The position numbers were made by a program, and so were the translations under genes. A model generated the notes under the pieces. That model worked only from the letters and a program-made list of their open reading frames with translations, searched no databases and was not told the DNA's origin. DNA of 64,000 nucleotides, taken from the NCBI RefSeq assembly GCF_018687715.1, contig NC_056765.1, positions 33,292,754-33,356,753 on the forward strand. The letters run 5' to 3'. This stretch comes from Carya illinoinensis. Lineage: Eukaryota; Streptophyta; Magnoliopsida; Fagales; Juglandaceae. Numbering within the stretch: the first letter of the stretch is position 1; every line of letters begins with the position of its first letter. Positions 63,501 to 64,000 of the stretch are shown here, one piece after another.

Positions 63501-63967
63501 ATGGGGATTTCTTTTTCCTGCCCATTTGCTGAATATGGTGATGTGCAAAATGGCTTGGAATCTATAATCGTCAAGTCCATCAGTTTTTGGGATGACGAAG
63601 TCAAAACTCCTGTGCGATCTGTCACTTTCAACAGTGGAGATTCTGAACCCACAATATTCAAAAGCTTGAGTTCTGGAAAGATAGCAATAGAAGCATCGGT
63701 TAGACACAAAAGTATAAAATTGGAAAATATGGCCTCAGGCAAGGCTCCACTGGACAAAGAACGCATGGAATCAAACAGCCAACAAAACAACGTAATGGAC
63801 GATCAATCCCCAAAATCAGATGGTCAGGTGGGGATGGTCCAACCATTACCAATTTCGGATCCCACCAACCAGGAGAATGTGGCTGCAGTGAAGTTGCAGA
63901 AAGTGTACAAAAGCTTCCGAACCCGAAGGAAGCTAGCAGATTGTGCAGTTCTAGTTGAGCAGAGCTG
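63501..63967 (+). CDS. IQ-motif calmodulin-binding protein (IQM family), first coding exon
   Basis: The chosen start at 63501 gives [14 protein letters not shown], the usual N-terminus of IQM3-like proteins; an earlier in-frame ATG at 63432 lies before the probable 5' UTR splice acceptor at 63460. Features in order are [27 protein letters not shown], an acidic/Ser-rich linker, and an IQ motif ([23 protein letters not shown]). The exon ends AGCTG|GTAGGC at 63967 in phase 2. The rest of the gene is beyond the window. IQM proteins bind calmodulin without calcium through the IQ motif and take part in stress and stomatal responses (family knowledge). Confidence 0.82.
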
Positions 63968-64000
63968 GTAGGCATCGGGTTTGCATGCACCCATACTGTC

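Overview
The window is plant nuclear DNA: spliced genes with GT-AG introns, AT-rich spacers, an initiator tRNA-Met gene and many plant transposons. The gene set fits a eudicot. The AT-rich MITE-like repeats carrying GATGAGATG-type ends remind me of Fagales (walnut, oak or chestnut relatives), but that placement is a weak inference.

Layout. 1-3284: right part of a likely PIF/Harbinger element with a frameshifted minus-strand Myb/SANT-like ORF, plus a 343-bp tandem duplication. 5033-31748: one intact 14-exon minus-strand gene for a peroxisomal acyl-activating enzyme (AAE17/18 type, 727 codons by my splice reconstruction). Its fourth intron is 20 kb long. That intron holds a Copia element (10003-24202) with a Gypsy chromovirus (10934-20175) nested in its gag, and a second, RT-deleted Copia (25100-28925). 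All three carry target-site duplications and lie antisense to the host gene. 33387-37261: COP10, a catalytically dead E2 variant. 37476-37547: initiator tRNA-Met, whose 3' end matches the primer-binding sites of the three LTR elements. 38493-41986: a GPI-anchored GH17 beta-1,3-glucanase with an X8 domain. 46350-50347: an SR splicing factor of the SCL30A/SCL33 type. These genes are all on the minus strand.

The right third (51-64 kb) is gene-poor. It holds a small GRF zinc-finger ORF (54501-54854), a MULE-type MITE (58537-58825), a probable Pack-MULE (59285-60564) that has captured a BRH1-like RING-H2 gene which has lost two zinc ligands, and the first coding exon of an IQM-type calmodulin-binding protein running off the right edge (63501-63967).

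The host genes do not form a pathway. The strongest stories are the mobile elements: an intact gene spanning nested insertions, an in-frame microhomology deletion that turned one Copia into a Gag-PR-INT-RNaseH ORF without RT, an intron-like 100-bp segment between gag and pol of the Gypsy element, two TRIM-like elements inside introns of two genes, and a gene-capturing MULE.
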